Below are positions 11,895 to 25,500 of a DNA stretch of 64,000 bases, piece after piece; the first letter of the stretch is position 1, and each line of letters begins with the position of its first letter. The position numbers and the translations under genes were made by a program. The stretch covers positions 6,565,278 through 6,629,277 of the forward strand of contig CM033110.1 of assembly GCA_019321725.1 (NCBI GenBank), in the 5' to 3' direction. A model generated the notes under the pieces. The model did no database searches. It was not told the DNA's origin and was given only the letters and a program-made list of their open reading frames with translations. Source of the DNA: Paulownia fortunei. Lineage: Eukaryota; Streptophyta; Magnoliopsida; Lamiales; Paulowniaceae.

Positions 11895-13660
11895 TGGGAT
11901 AAGTGCATATTTTAATATATTTTTGTATCAAGTATTTTATACTTTTCTTACTTTATTTTTATTAATATTATAATTTTATTAATATTTTGTATTAGGCAAT
12001 CAATGAATAAAAAAAATCAAAAAATGCCAAAATAAAACCGAAAAAGACAATACGTTTCGTAAGCAAGTTGAAAAATAATATTTCATTAAATTAAAGAAGC
12101 ATCACAATTAGAAGAAAATATTTTGTTTAAGTTCATCATCTGTATATCAAAATATATGCAAAAAATCACTTGAACTTTACAAGTGATTGTTAGGTTTAAA
12201 ATCAACATGTGTTCCAAACTTGTGCAATTTTGATATTTTAGGCATAACTCCATACTCAAAAGTCCTATGGACCTCCATATTACTTCATTTAAAAGCCAAG
12301 ATATAGAACTATAATTTGTTGTTGGAAGCTTAACTCAATTCAATTTTAATTATAGCAGAAAATTCATCCAAGTGAGAGCATTGGAAAGAATCTATCTATG
12401 CTGACATATCTCTTTAAATCAAGTATAACATTCTTCCTAATGGTTGGAATTAGGTGATTCAAATTAAAAATTGATTAAAGATTAAATCTACAACTTTTAA
12501 GTTGATCACTTTTTTAAAATCAGTTGATTGCATGGAGAAACATGGATGATAAAATTTGGATCTAAAAAGGACATGTGAATTTAGATCATATTTGAAATTA
12601 ATTTGGAATGAAATTGAAGTAAATTTGGAGATGCCAATATAGATATTTTTCTACTATAAATAGGAGCTCTTAGATGGTATTCAACACACATAAAAACTCT
12701 TAAAGGGAGAGAAAAAGTTTTATTGTTGTCTTTCTTTAGGCTAAGTTTTCTAGTAGTAATATAAATGTATTTTCTAATTTTTCTTCTATTTTTAGTCTTT
12801 TCTACTTTCGTTATGTATTTCTAAATTTAATTTAGTTAAGGAGAAATGGTGAAGCTTTTGATTCAGGAAGATGAATGATTATAAAAGTATATAATATTCA
12901 GGTGTGTTGTATTATTATTTTATTTTTTTATTGAAACTCTCCTTGTTTTGTAGTAATTCTTAATTTATATATCTCCAACGACACAATAAATACTTGAGTT
13001 CATTTAACTTATTGTACGATTCTACCCCACCGACTGTTAATATGAAATATTGATTTGTTGTAAACAAATGTGTGTATAAATACTTTATCCTATAATAAGT
13101 GTTGGCGTTAAAACCCTTCTTGTTTAGTGGCAATTATTGATTTTTGTTTCACCAATGGTACAACAAATACTTAGGTTCATTTAACTTATTGTACGGTTCT
13201 ACTCCACTGATTGTTAATATGAAACTTTAATTTATTGTAAACAAAGGTGTGCATAAATACTTGATCCCATAAATAAGTATTAGTATTAAGATATAATTTA
13301 CAAACGATAAAACAATATCATGATTATCTTAATGTATGAGTTATTTGATAACATCTTCTCATTAGAATCTACATTATGTATGGATTCCAATAGTGTATTT
13401 AAAAGAGGTAAAAAGAATAAATAATCGTTAATTTATCCAAAACACAAGAGCAGATCCCTAATTTTTAGTACTTTTATTCCTTTGATTTCTTAGTTATAGC
13501 ATATTTTTTTCTTAATATTCTAAACCACGTAAAGCTCATTTTTTAAAAAATGTAATTCTGAAAACTTCAAACAACTTCCCTGTGGATCGATTTTGGACTC
13601 CCAATAAATTTATTATTTGACATAACTTGCACTTAGGTTTACAATCTTAAAGTTGTAGCA
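11895..13660 (+). repeat. Solo LTR, Athila-like family
   Basis: It matches the LTRs at 35251, 50757 and 61031 end to end, from the start phrase 'GATAAGTGCATATTTT' to the end phrase 'AAAGTTGTAGCA' (13660), but no primer site or gag follows. A TATA box (TATAAATA, 12655-12662) sits at the position equivalent to those of the other copies. At 1,766 bp it is about 150 bp longer than the others. Flanking pentamers (TTAAA / AAGCA) do not match, so the duplication is either lost or the boundaries have drifted. Confidence 0.8.
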
Positions 13661-14151
13661 AAGCACAAGTTATTTTTAATAATTGACAATTTAAATATAA
13701 CGTATATGATCTCCCTCAAAAAATAAAAAATGAAAAATACAACCTATACGAAAAGTTATAGAGCCCTAACTAAAATACTTATTGTTCTCTAATCAAGTTA
13801 TGCACACAAAAGTGGAGAATCATGCATGAACAAACTTTGATCAATTAGTTCGAGTGGGTAGGTGAAACTCTAATTACATTCTTTTGTGACTTTTTGGTAG
13901 CATCCATTGGTGATGAAGAAATATATCATTATTGATTGGTTAGGACTAAAAATACCATAATCAAGTATTTCTTGTTAAGTCTGTTGTGTGCTACGTTAAA
14001 AAGTGTTAGATAATCTTCTCTTTGGGGAAGTTATTGGTTTATTATCAAATGGTGATATATGGAACTAGAGGTGTGTCATGAAGTTAGGTCATGATTGGAA
14101 GACTAACCTACTTATGAAAAAAGGTGAAATGCTGGAGGTTGAAGTTAGTAA
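13661..14151. other. Unassigned intergenic stretch
   Basis: AT-rich single-copy-looking sequence between the solo LTR and the Helitron. I see no coding frame, RNA gene or recognisable repeat. Confidence 0.4.
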
Positions 14152-14156
14152 GCTAT

Positions 14157-14185
14157 ATCTATATCTATATCTATATTTATCTATA
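14157..14185. repeat. TATATC simple repeat
   Basis: Consecutive TATATC/TATCTA units close to the presumed Helitron 5' end. Confidence 0.8.
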
Positions 14186-15052
14186 GCGTGAATATTTCTT
14201 TCAATTTTTTATCTGACTAAAATACCCTTATGATATTATTAATTTTAATGGTAGTTATGTAATTTAATAATTACGTAATTTTGGAACAAATAATATTTAT
14301 TTTTTTCATTGGTCAATGAGGTTATAAAATAATTACAATAATAAAACATTAAGAGTTCAAGTTAAACTCTACTTTTATTTGTTTGATATTCTGAAAACAT
14401 GTATGAAAATTATATATATAAGTATTTTACCTTTTATTTTCTCTTTTGTCCATTTATGTGTTCATATTTCTATTCAATTATTTTGTTAAATAATTTTTTT
14501 TAAAAAATAAAAAAAACTAAATAGTTCAAATTTAAATGATAAAATTTAATTGTATTTTGAATTAATTAATACATATAAACTAAGATATAAAAAATATTTA
14601 TAAAATTTGTAGAAATTAAATTTTGATATCGTGGAATGGTTCAATAAACTGAAATAAAACACCAAAAATTAAATCGAATACTATTTTAATATGAAAATAA
14701 AAATCAAATACCAAATTTAAATTTTTTGTTCGACTTTGATAAATATCAATTTTTTAATTTTGATTTTATTCCATCGGTTTATCGAATTGTTGTCACCCCT
14801 ATAAAAAAGTCACATTAAATTAGATAGAAAAAAATATGATACATTATATGAAAATTATTTTATTATGAAATATGTCTATTTGAATAAATTAAATATACCT
14901 CATAATATTCAGTCTAATCAAATTCATTAAAATTAATATGAAAATAATATCTATTTTTTTATATCAATTGAAAGACTCATTCCACTATTGTATTAATAAT
15001 TTTGGTTATTCACTTCTTGAAAAAAATAGAATTGAGTAAAATCTATATATTA

Positions 15053-15566
15053 ATAGAGGTGCACATTCGATTCGGTCGAACCGAACCAAACTGAAATTTC
15101 GATTTGACAAAATCATAAATTGAAAACGAACCAAAAGTTTTAATTCGGTTCTGTTACAACCGAATTTTATTTTTTATTTTTTGGTTTGGTTTTCTGTTAA
15201 TTGAATTTTTTTAAAAAATAAATAAAATAAATAAAAATTAAATAATAAAATTATAAAATATATTTTTTTATTTATTATTTTTGGCTTGGGTTAGAAAAAC
15301 ATAAACAATATATAAAAACAAATAACAAAATATTAAAATTTAATTTTTAAAATAAAAATAATATAAAAATATAATATAAAAATATAATATAAAAATAATA
15401 ATTCAATTTTTGGTTTGGTTCGATTAACCGAAACCGAACCAAAAACTAAAAATTTGAAAAATCAAAATCAAAAATTGAACCAAAATTTTTTATTCGTTTT
15501 TGGTTCAAACCAAAATTTCGATTTCAGTTCGGTTCAACTGGTTAACCGAATTATGTGCACCCCTAT
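15053..15566. mobile_element. Foldback-type MITE with GTGCAC termini
   Basis: The terminal inverted repeats are ATAGAGGTGCACAT and ATGTGCACCCCTAT, and the inner flanks are also complementary over much of their length, built from repeated TTCGGTT / AACCGAA words (15070-15160 and 15405-15552). The sequence could fold into a long hairpin with an AT-rich loop. The flanks share ATATTA on both sides, a possible target duplication (the longer form ATATATTA depends on the boundary chosen). Length 514 bp, no coding capacity. The superfamily is uncertain; hAT-like is possible. Confidence 0.7.
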
Positions 15567-17989
15567 ATATTAAAGTGCATTTATAACTAAAATTGAATCT
15601 TTTTCAAATCATGGGATTAAATTTGCAATATCTCCTAAACTATGAGATTTAACGTATATTTTCATGTGCTTAGCAGATACGAAAATAATTATATCAGTTA
15701 ATAAAATATTTGATTTATTTAACATATGTTTTCTCAAGCCACTCATATTTGAATTTTATATTATTTTTACCAATTTGCTAATTTCTTCTAAAAACATATG
15801 GAAAAATTATATTATAAGTATTTTATCTTTTGTTTTATCTTTTGTCCATTTTCGATTCTATGATTTTGTTAAAAAACATAATAATAAATAGTTCAAAATT
15901 AAATAACAAAACCTAATTGTAATTTAAATTAATTAATAAATATAAAATAAGATATAACAACTATTTATAAAATTTTAAAAATTTAAATTTAATATTTTGT
16001 ACAATTCAATGAATTAAAATAAAAAATCAAAATCAAACTGAATACCAATTTTCTATGAAAATATACATCACTATATCCAATTTAATTAGATTCAATAAAA
16101 TTAATGTAAAAATAATATCTATTTTTTTATATCAATTCAAAGGCACATTTCACTATCATATTTATAATATTTTGTTATTACGCTTTCTAAAGAAAAAAAA
16201 AAACTAAAATTTAATTTTTTTTAACCATGAGGCTATATGAAAATAATTACATTAATTGATGGAGTATTTGATTTCTTAATATTTACACTCTCAAGTCAAC
16301 CATATCTGAATTTTATATCATATTTATCAATTATAAGACCATATTTCAAAAATGATGTAATCCCTTATATTTCACATATTTTATGCACAAAATTCAAAAT
16401 ATATTTTAATCATTTGACTTATCTTTTGTCATCACTATCATAGTGGCCCGATTGTAATTGCATATAATATTTGACTTACTATTTTGTTTTTACTTTGAGA
16501 ATTTATGTTAAATCACTACTGGAGTCACTTCATTAAAAAAAAAACAGATTTTTTGGGTTGATCATTTAATCTAATAATTTTTTTATACTATTTTATTATC
16601 AGTTCGAATATTGTCCAAATATTATTTTTCTTCTTGAATACGAAAATGCGTCTGTCACTTGTATTTTTTAGAAATGGTATTTTTTCCCAGAATACTAAAT
16701 TATTTATTACCCTATTTAGATAATTCTATAACCTATATTGTCACTAATTACAATACAATAACATTAACAAGATATTTATAATTAAAAATATCTCTCATTA
16801 ACCACAATAAAATAATATTAACAATATATCTATAATTAATAAAATATCTTTCAAAATACATCATATCATTTGTTCCAACATAACTATACATTTTTTATTT
16901 TATACACATTCTCCAAACTCACTTTTCAGAATACATTCTTCCAAAATACTCTTAAAAAATGACTGGAAATAAAATTAAACAGAACCTAAAAATTTTCAAC
17001 ATAATCAAATATTACAAAAATAAGTTATATGAGACTTCATGCTTGATCACCACATTTCAACATAAATATTTTAAAAAATATATATTGCATTAAATAGAAA
17101 ATAATTTTGTACTACATTTACTTGTGTATTTTTTAATCATTTTACATATTGCTCTACTGAACCAATTATAGAATTGATAAAATTGGAGTGTTTTTAAAAG
17201 TACATATAGAGGGTAAAATGAAATTAACAATAAATGTTTTAAGATAATCAAATAGAGATAAAATCTTATTATGTATATATATTATTACAGTATTACAAAG
17301 CTATATGTAGCATATTTTCAGCTCAATTTTTTTTTCATTTCTTAACAAAATCTAATTGTATTTTAAATTTATTATTTTTAGTTTGATGAGTTAAAAGTAA
17401 GAAAAAAAGTAAAAGACTAATTAATATATAAAACTTGATAAACAAATTATTTATAAAAATTGTAAAAATTAAATTCGAGATTTGGTACAGTTCGATAAAT
17501 TGGAATAAAAAATTAAAATCAAACTGAATATTGCATTTTTATAAAAAATTAAATATCAAATCGAATATTGAATTTTTAAAAAAAAAATAAATATCAAATC
17601 GAATTCTTTTGATCGACATGGTACATACCGAATTTTCAATTTTGATTTGCCAATTTTTTTTAATCTCTAAGGAACAAGTATCGCCTATAAATTATGAATT
17701 AAAAGATAGTTCATGGCTTTGTTGCATTGTTAACTGCACAAAAAAATAAATTGTAATACCTTTTTTTATATTCTTAAAATACTTATTTTTTCATGTTAAT
17801 TTTCATTCATCTTTCTTTTCTGGAGTTTATATATACTTTTAATTAATAAATTACAATAATTAAAATTATAAAAAATTAAAGTATCATCATTTATATACAC
17901 TAACTGCATGATTTTGAAGTTATTGATATTCATCAATATGTCAATCCTAAAAAATAAAATGCAATCAACCATTAAATAAGATTTTAGAT

Positions 17990-19400
17990 TTACTGGTTAC
18001 GATAATGATATTGGTAGCTCTATATGTACTTTTACTGTCAAATATCTAGTTGAGCTACCTGAAATCTATCGTGGAGTGAACAAGGGTATATATTGTACAT
18101 AACATATATGAGAGTTTTTTGGGATACATAACAATGTCTAAAGATTTCAAAAGAGAATCAGAAACCTCAATTGAATACAAGTTGCCAAAATTTTGAAAAG
18201 TCATGAATTTTTTCTTAGAGAATATGGAAAAAAATATTAGTTCATATGATCTTCCAAACATTTCTATTGATATAAATAACATAAACAATAATTTTTCAAG
18301 AGATATACAAGATAAAATATCAAAAAGAAATACGTCAAGAAGATTATAAAGTATAGCTAAAGTTGAATATTGAACAACATAAAACTTTTCTAATAATCAT
18401 AGATTGCACACAAAAGGACAAGTGTTTCTTTAATGATGGGCCATGTGGAATACGAAAAAATATTTTATACCATGCATTGTTATCTCCTCTTAAATTCAAA
18501 AATCAAATAGCACTTGTAACCACAACATTTGAAATTGCTTTCGCAATAATATCAAGGGTAAAACAATACATTCTCGCTTCAAAATACCAATAGATGCAAT
18601 TGAATCAAGTCAGTGCACTATGTCCAAGTAAAGTAGACCTACAGAGGTTTGACGCCAAGTACAACTATTTTTATGGGATAAAGTAGCAATGACAAAATGA
18701 TAGCTATCAAAAATGTTGATAAATTGAAAGACATAATGGGAAATGATGAGGATTTTGATGAAAAAATAGTAGTTTTTTGTGAAGATTTTAGACAAGTATT
18801 AACAGTTGTTCCTAGAACAATAATCTATCAAACCATTTCTGCAAGTTTGGTGAAATCATATTTGTGGCCCAAAATGAAAATATTATTTTATCAAGGAACA
18901 TGAGTCGATGAATGATTCAATGATTTTTACTTAGAATTGGAAAATATGAGAAACCAAGTGATACTAAAGGTAATATCAAAATTCCAGAAAAGATGATTAT
19001 TAAGTATGACAATAAAGAAAATTCAATATTACGACTCATTAGGGCTATTTTTCAAACTTTAAATAAAAATGCACATTCAACTCATTATAGATTGGATAAT
19101 GGTACAAGAATGGTATGCAGGACTTAAAGAATAACGTAATTGATGCAGAGATTGTGTTTGAGTAACATACTGAAAAACTTGTCTTTATAGCTAGAGTGCC
19201 ACTTTCGTCAGTTGAAAATGAAGATTATTCATTTTAATTTAGACGTAAATAATTCCATATAAAATTTTACTTTATAATGACAATCAACAAAGTTCAAGAA
19301 CAAATAATTCCAAATGTTGGTATCTATTTATCTTATTATGTGTCTTCTCATGGCCAATTATATATTGCTCTCTCCAAAGAAATTTCAATATCTGTGATCA
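17990..19400 (+). pseudogene. Helitron PIF1-like helicase pseudogene
   Basis: Homology to the C-terminal PIF1 helicase of plant Rep/Hel proteins is seen in several frames. Near 18366: 'LNIEQHKTF'. Near 18432: 'DGPCGIRKNILYHALL', a Walker A in which GGTGKT has become CGIRKN. Then 'NQIALVTTT' (18502). 18697-18900: 'MIAIKNVDKLKDIMGNDEDF', 'FCEDFRQVL', 'SASLVKSYLWPKMKIL'. 18980-19400: 'IKIPEKMIIKYDN', 'VIDAEIVFE', 'MTINKVQEQIIPNVGIYL', 'SHGQLYIALSKEISI'. The Walker B segment (usually IIWDEAPM) is missing, and there are many stops. The Rep (HUH) nuclease domain is not recognisable. Nonfunctional. Confidence 0.82.
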
Positions 19401-20222
19401 ATAGTTGATTAAATAAGACACCTCAAATGTAATAAAAAGACATAAACTAAAAATATTATGTAGACAAGTTTTGAGTGTAGGTACAAATATTTTTTTTAAG
19501 TAATACATTATATATTATTAGTAGTAACTAAAATTTTATTTTTATTAGTAAAAAATAATATTGAAACATGATTCACTGTAGCACAAAGTTTTGATACCTA
19601 ATAATCATGTAATGTGAAGAAAATTCCAGTACACAAGTAATTAAAAAAATAATAATTTGATTACTTATAATGATCATACTCAATTAAAATAGTTTAATAA
19701 TATTATGGATAGGCCGCATGTACACCGAATAATATGTGAAAACTAATAAATAATTATGTAGATCCTTAAATATTGGATATTTATTTTACTTAATTTTTAA
19801 TCCTACACCATAATCTTTTCACTAAGTTCCACATGTATTTATTATTAAAGAGGAAATATAGCTAAATTATAGTTTTATTTATATTCGTAAAATGGATATT
19901 TTTTAATATTAATTATCTATCTTGCTTAACATTTAGATTTTTTTAATTTGTCAAATTTCTTCAATATCTAGAGAACAAGTATCGCCTACAAAGTATAAAC
20001 CGGAAGAAAATCTCTTGCTTTGTAGGAATGTTATATCGATCAATAATTAGCTTATAAAATATTTTAGAATATTTTATTTTTTATTAATTATATTTTATTT
20101 AATATTTTTTAATTTATGAAGTACCTTATAATATATTAATTTTACTCAAATATATTATTAAATAATATAATTAATTTACTAGAATTATATAAATCATGTG
20201 CAACGTACGTGTTACTTACTAG

Positions 20223-21900
20223 TTTATAAAAATATGAAATGCAAGCTTTGTTTGTCTTTATTTTGGGAAAATGTTTTCATTCCCTAGAAGTGAAACCAAA
20301 AATTTATATATTTTCATCTCTATTTCCCCAACATTCTTTAAAAAATTATATATATATATCAATTATTATATATATTTTTGTTATATATTTCAATCATCGA
20401 CATCAATAAAAAAAAATATAAATGTTTACATGTTCTATTCATTACATTAATATTAATATATACCTTCCAATCATTATATAAAGTAACACGTAATACTATA
20501 AAATTTTGATATAACACCACTAACTAAATAAAAATTTTAATGTGCGGTAAAAATTGTATCATCCACTTTAAAATAAAATCGAACATATATACTTTTAGTC
20601 TTCACACACCCTTCAACACATTTCTCCAAACTATTTTTCGCAGAACAACTCCAAAATAAAACAAACAAACCGACTAACATATGACTTGTTTGTTTGATTA
20701 AAATTGGGTAAAATTCTTAAATGCTGTGATATATTGAAATTGCGAAAAAAGAAAAAAAAACATATGTTAAAAAAATATCCAAAATACCCCTCATAATCTT
20801 AAAATTCTACATAGAACTCCCATTCTTTCAATACTTAACTATAGATACCCATGCACAACGTGAGAGTTAGGACAGATTTTAAAGCCAAGTGCAGATGTTC
20901 AAAGACTATTTTAGCCTTCCCATTTAAAATAAACAAAGAATCCTATTTTTAAAAAAGAAAATTATAATTTATTTTAATATGACTAGGATGGGTCTGGTTA
21001 GGCTTGGTGGGTTTGAATCTGATTCAAACCATTTTTCTATTTCCTTTTCTTCTTCTTTTTTTCTTAATTTATTTATTTATTTTGAGTTTATTTTATTTTA
21101 TATCGTATACTCTAACTCAATATCACTTTTATTTTTTATACTCTCAACTGCATCACTTTAAAACTCTCTCCCGCCCTATGCAATACTCTTGAAAATACTC
21201 TAATTATTTATTTTCAATTATTGAATTGTTCCTACCCATTATTTTTAATGTGTAATCGAATCTGTATTATTATTCTAATAATGTTTAAAAATTAATAAAC
21301 TTGTATTTTTATTTTATAAATTTTAACTTAATTTATTAACACTTAGCAATAATTTTATTTGAACCTTTTTGTACTTAAATCTTAATGACTTTTTTTTAAA
21401 TATAATTTCTATTAAATTACTAGAATTCAACTAAAATTGAGAAATTAATTACTAATATTTTAAGTATTTAATAAAATATTATTCAATAATATATTACATA
21501 ATTTAAAATTATGATGAGTATGAAATTTATAAGTAAAATATATTAATTAACAAAAGTATCTTACTATAGTAATTTAATAGAGATCAACTTAAATTCAAAA
21601 AGATAGTCATGAAAATTTAAATACAAAAAAATTACAAATGAATTTTACATTAAGTTTCAGTTCATTAAATTAAAAAAATATCAAAATATAAATACAAATT
21701 TACTAATTTTAAAATATGATTAGAATATTTATATAAAGTCAATTAAATACTAAAAATAATCGATGAAGGCAAATTAATTATTTAAATAAATAATTAAAGT
21801 ATTTTTAAAAGTACAAGCTATTAAAGTGATTTCAAGTCAGGAAGGTAAAGTGATTGCAATCAAAAAATAAAATAATTTCAAATCAGAATTACGAGTAAAG
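20223..21900. other. AT-rich intergenic region, possible MITE relics
   Basis: 20240-20680 shares phrases with 34500-34990 ('CTTCCAATCATT', 'ATTACATTAATAT', 'ACACCACTA'), suggesting a dispersed non-coding repeat. The remainder is low-complexity AT-rich DNA. No gene is supported. Confidence 0.35.
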
Positions 21901-21908
21901 TCTAAATA

Positions 21909-22045
21909 ATTTTTTTTTTCCCTCCCCTTCTCCTTCCCTAGCCCAATCACCGACCACCCGCCCCCCCTCCCCACACGTGCCCAATCCTGCTACACCCCCA
22001 TCCCTGCTACCACCCCTGCCGCAACACCCCCATCCCGCGGTACAT
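21909..22045. repeat. Pyrimidine/C-rich low-complexity tract
   Basis: A T run changes into CCCTCCCC-type runs with many CCCC and CCACC words, in sharp contrast to the surrounding AT-rich DNA. It lies about 480 bp beyond the COX11 stop codon. No coding frame is convincing. Confidence 0.75.
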
Positions 22046-22522
22046 TCGTCCCTCATCAAAGTGACTTAAGTTCCAATTTTCTCCTTTCTGAGCGTCAAGA
22101 AAATTCTCATAAGCATTTGCTCATTAACAACAAAGTGCACTATTTCCCATAGTGCTGGTAAAACAGTAATTTCATCTAAACACTTTCATCAATATTTATT
22201 AACAGTATCTGGTTAATCCACTAAATATGTGTACAAGATCCAATTAATTGTCAGGCCACTAGTTAGACAAATTATTTTGCCAAATCATAGAATTCAAAAT
22301 TTGCTCTACTTGGTTAGAGAGGAACTGCTACAGCTCCTTATTTTTCTTTTCTTTTTTTTTTCTTTTGATAATTAAAAACTGCTATAGCTTAATTTTACAA
22401 AGGGCATCTGTTACTGTAAGTGGCCTATGGAAATAATGAAGTAGCAATGCTTTTCTTCCAAGAACCTTAGTTTTCATGGGATAACGGTTTGTTATGGCCT
22501 TCATGGCAATGACAGAGCAGCA

Positions 22523-25500
22523 CTACTTGTCTTCGGAAACCTTGAAAAATGTGTAAGACAGAATCAAGTTGTTGATACCATCCATTTTCGGATCTGTTTC
22601 AAACTCGGGGTCTATGTAAAAGAACACCTACAGAATTCATGTTATACATGTTAAAAAGGTCGCAAAAACCATTGGCATAAGGAATAGAATAGACACCACT
22701 TACCGGCATGTCAATCTGTTCTCCGGGAAGAAGTCGTTGCTCTTCAAAGCAGAAACATTGTATTTTATTGAAGTAAACTGCGGCCTGAAAATTTCATTGG
22801 TTGAAACATTAGTCTTCCACAGAAGCCACAAACTAAGACTAGAGAATAACAAATGATTCCCCTCACAGCATAGTAATGATATAGAAACAACAAGATAACA
22901 ATAAAGGAACCAGTAAAGAAAATGGTGGTCTTCCAAAATATCATGTACACATATGGTCACATCATTGGCGTCATGTTATGTGATGTCATCGTGGTGGTGT
23001 GCATAAAAAATATAAAAGAGAAAATAGATTTGAGCTGCTTTCATAGGTAAGCCCTCAAGTACACAAAATTTTCCTCAAATTTCACATCATCCCTAAAGCA
23101 ACATTAGATTTCTATTCCATGATTATCCCCTTTCATTTGTTTTATTTCAAATCAACAGACAAGCAGTTGACATGCTTTAATGTTGGAAACTATAAAAATT
23201 AAAATATGCATGGCTCAAATGTTTGTAAGAGGAAAGAAAATTGACGGAATGCAATGTTTAGTGCCTCTTGATACTTGGAAAATATATAATTAATGAGAAC
23301 TTTAATAGTCTGGGTGACTTGAAATAGTAGAAAAAGTACGGTGGGGGAATCAAAAAGGTTTCAGAAGCAATTATAAAGAAGCATGGTCCAGGCCTTTTAC
23401 TCTTCCAATAGTCAAACTAGTATTTTTTATCAAACATTTATGCGTGATTTTTTATAGTAGATCATCATGCAACTAAGAAATAGACGTAGACCACATGACA
23501 ACCATGCACAATAATATGCAGAATAATATAGTCACACTTAGTAATAACACATGAAAACAAGGAACCAAAAACATTACTACGAGTGATAACATGATGACCA
23601 GACAGGCTTTAGCAGCAAACAGAAGACTGATAACCAAACCGCACATAGGCACAGGCTGGTTTACATAAAAAAGACTACACAGAAAAGGGCAGACAACAAA
23701 GACTACAAATAGTTATATTTTATATATGAATTGACTCCAGTAGAAACCCCAAAGAAACATTATATTTAATGCATCAATAAACAATGGTGGGAGACAAATG
23801 TGCGAAGCAAGCATCTACCTGCATAACAGAGCACAAACATTTATAAAGCGCCAGAGCATGCACATGTACCAACATCAGTCATATGGAAAAATCAGATATC
23901 AGTTTTTTCTAAGTTGTGAATTTGGCTATGGCTTGGATCTCACGAGTAAATATTTGGCTTCTAAGCTGTAGGAGGAAAATTGGGAAATTGATGGAGCAGA
24001 TAATGGTTTATTTTTTGTCTTTGGTGGGGATGCGAAGGGTGTGCTGGCGAATGTACACTTAAGGCGGAGGAATGGGGTACATCATAGTTGTTACTGAATC
24101 CCTGTTGTGATTTAATAATAACTCTGGGTCTAAAGACAATAATCCTCAAATGAGGGTTGGACAGGAAGATAGGCAGAAATATAACTGAGCTTACACAGTT
24201 ACACTCAGCCGGTAATACCCACACGAAACTGCAAATTTAAAAAGATGGATATGCCTGCACAGAAGGGTTAACAGATAAGTGCTAATATAATGGTCATGCA
24301 GACTTGCTTAAGCAAATTGAAAGGCAAGACTGCACACAATTAAGACTTGAGAACACCCAAAACACTACACGAGAACTTCCAGACTAAAGAAATCAAAATG
24401 GTAGAACACAAAAGATTTTATAATAGCTTTCTTATGCTGAATGAAGGTCCCATACATGCATGACACTGAATGCACCAAGAAGCAAATAAATCTAATGGAC
24501 TGCAACCACGTACTGCCTGCACATATGGGTATAACAGCACCAACGTAATACAGCACCAAGCATGAAATTGTGCATACCTCATGCACATATAGTAATTAAC
24601 AATCACACTTGAAAAGCATTTTTCAATTTGTTCTTTAGTTCTAAAATTGGCACAGGCTAGTTCAAGAAGCAGATACTGTTGCAACATGACAGTGGCAACT
24701 TTGCTTCCAACTTGAAGAAGGAACTCTTTGAGATTTAAATATTAAATACCACTCCTATCGAACAGCTAAAGCTTTTGATGAAGTGGGCATTCAATATGGT
24801 ATCAAAGCTAGGCAAAGTAGAGGACTCAGTTCAAATCTCACTGCAATCCAATGATGAAAACGATCCCACATGTTTGGCCTCAAAAAGAATCGCTTGCATG
24901 TGAGGGGCATGTTGCATAAATGTTGAATGTCACTCCTCGTTAATAGCTCAGTTTTTAGATGAGACAGGCACTCAATAGGAAGTTCAAAAAGTATTGGCTT
25001 GACAACTTGATGCATTCAATGGCATCACAAAGGATCTGTGCACGTATTTTGCAGCCAAGGATAGGAAGGATAGGGAAGCGCCAGGTACAAGGCAGGATTC
25101 AAATTACACTTATGTATCATGAGGTATTGAGCACTATCCTAAGTGTAAATAAAAACTCAAATGGAGATCCCATAGGCTGATTGATTCAACACCCATTCAG
25201 CTTTATGTGAATAAACACTTCAATGAAGATTCAAAGGCTTGTTCTCGAAGTTAAAACATACGAGTAAGGATCAAGAAGTGTTGACAAGGTTCTTAAGCGG
25301 ATAGAATATAGGATCTTGTGCAGTCTATAAGTTTAACCTTGCAGATAAATTAAGGAATCTAGAAATCCCTCCGAGAAGCCCTTTAGGCCTCACATAAGCG
25401 CAAGAAAGCTGTAATATAATGTACAAAGCGTTATTGATTAACCTCCACTGAGATCTTGAAATTACATGCCTATTTATAGGCCTCAAGATATCCCCTACCC

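Larger units (their letters stand above)
14152..20222 (+). mobile_element. Decayed Helitron (autonomous type, helicase-bearing)
   Basis: The 3' end is well marked: an imperfect palindrome CATGTGCAACGTACGTG (20195-20211) followed by TTACTTACTAG ending at 20222, with T next, as in plant Helitrons (hairpin about 10 bp before CTRR, insertion between A and T). The 5' side at about 14150-14190 has repeated TATC/TCTATAT followed by 'TGACTAAAATACCCTTATG', which resembles plant Helitron 5' ends, so the start is approximate. A decayed PIF1 helicase lies inside at about 17990-19400. AT-rich blocks at 14390-14700, 15810-16080 and 17340-17660 resemble each other, suggesting internal duplication or nested relatives. 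16160-17950 has no other supported coding. Confidence 0.6.

Noticed and set aside
24796..24850. TGGTATCAAAGC in COX11 intron 5, like an initiator tRNA-Met primer site or a tRNA-derived SINE with GTTCAAATC box
   Set aside because: No LTR end precedes it, no gag follows, and no A-box, poly(A) or target duplication supports a SINE.
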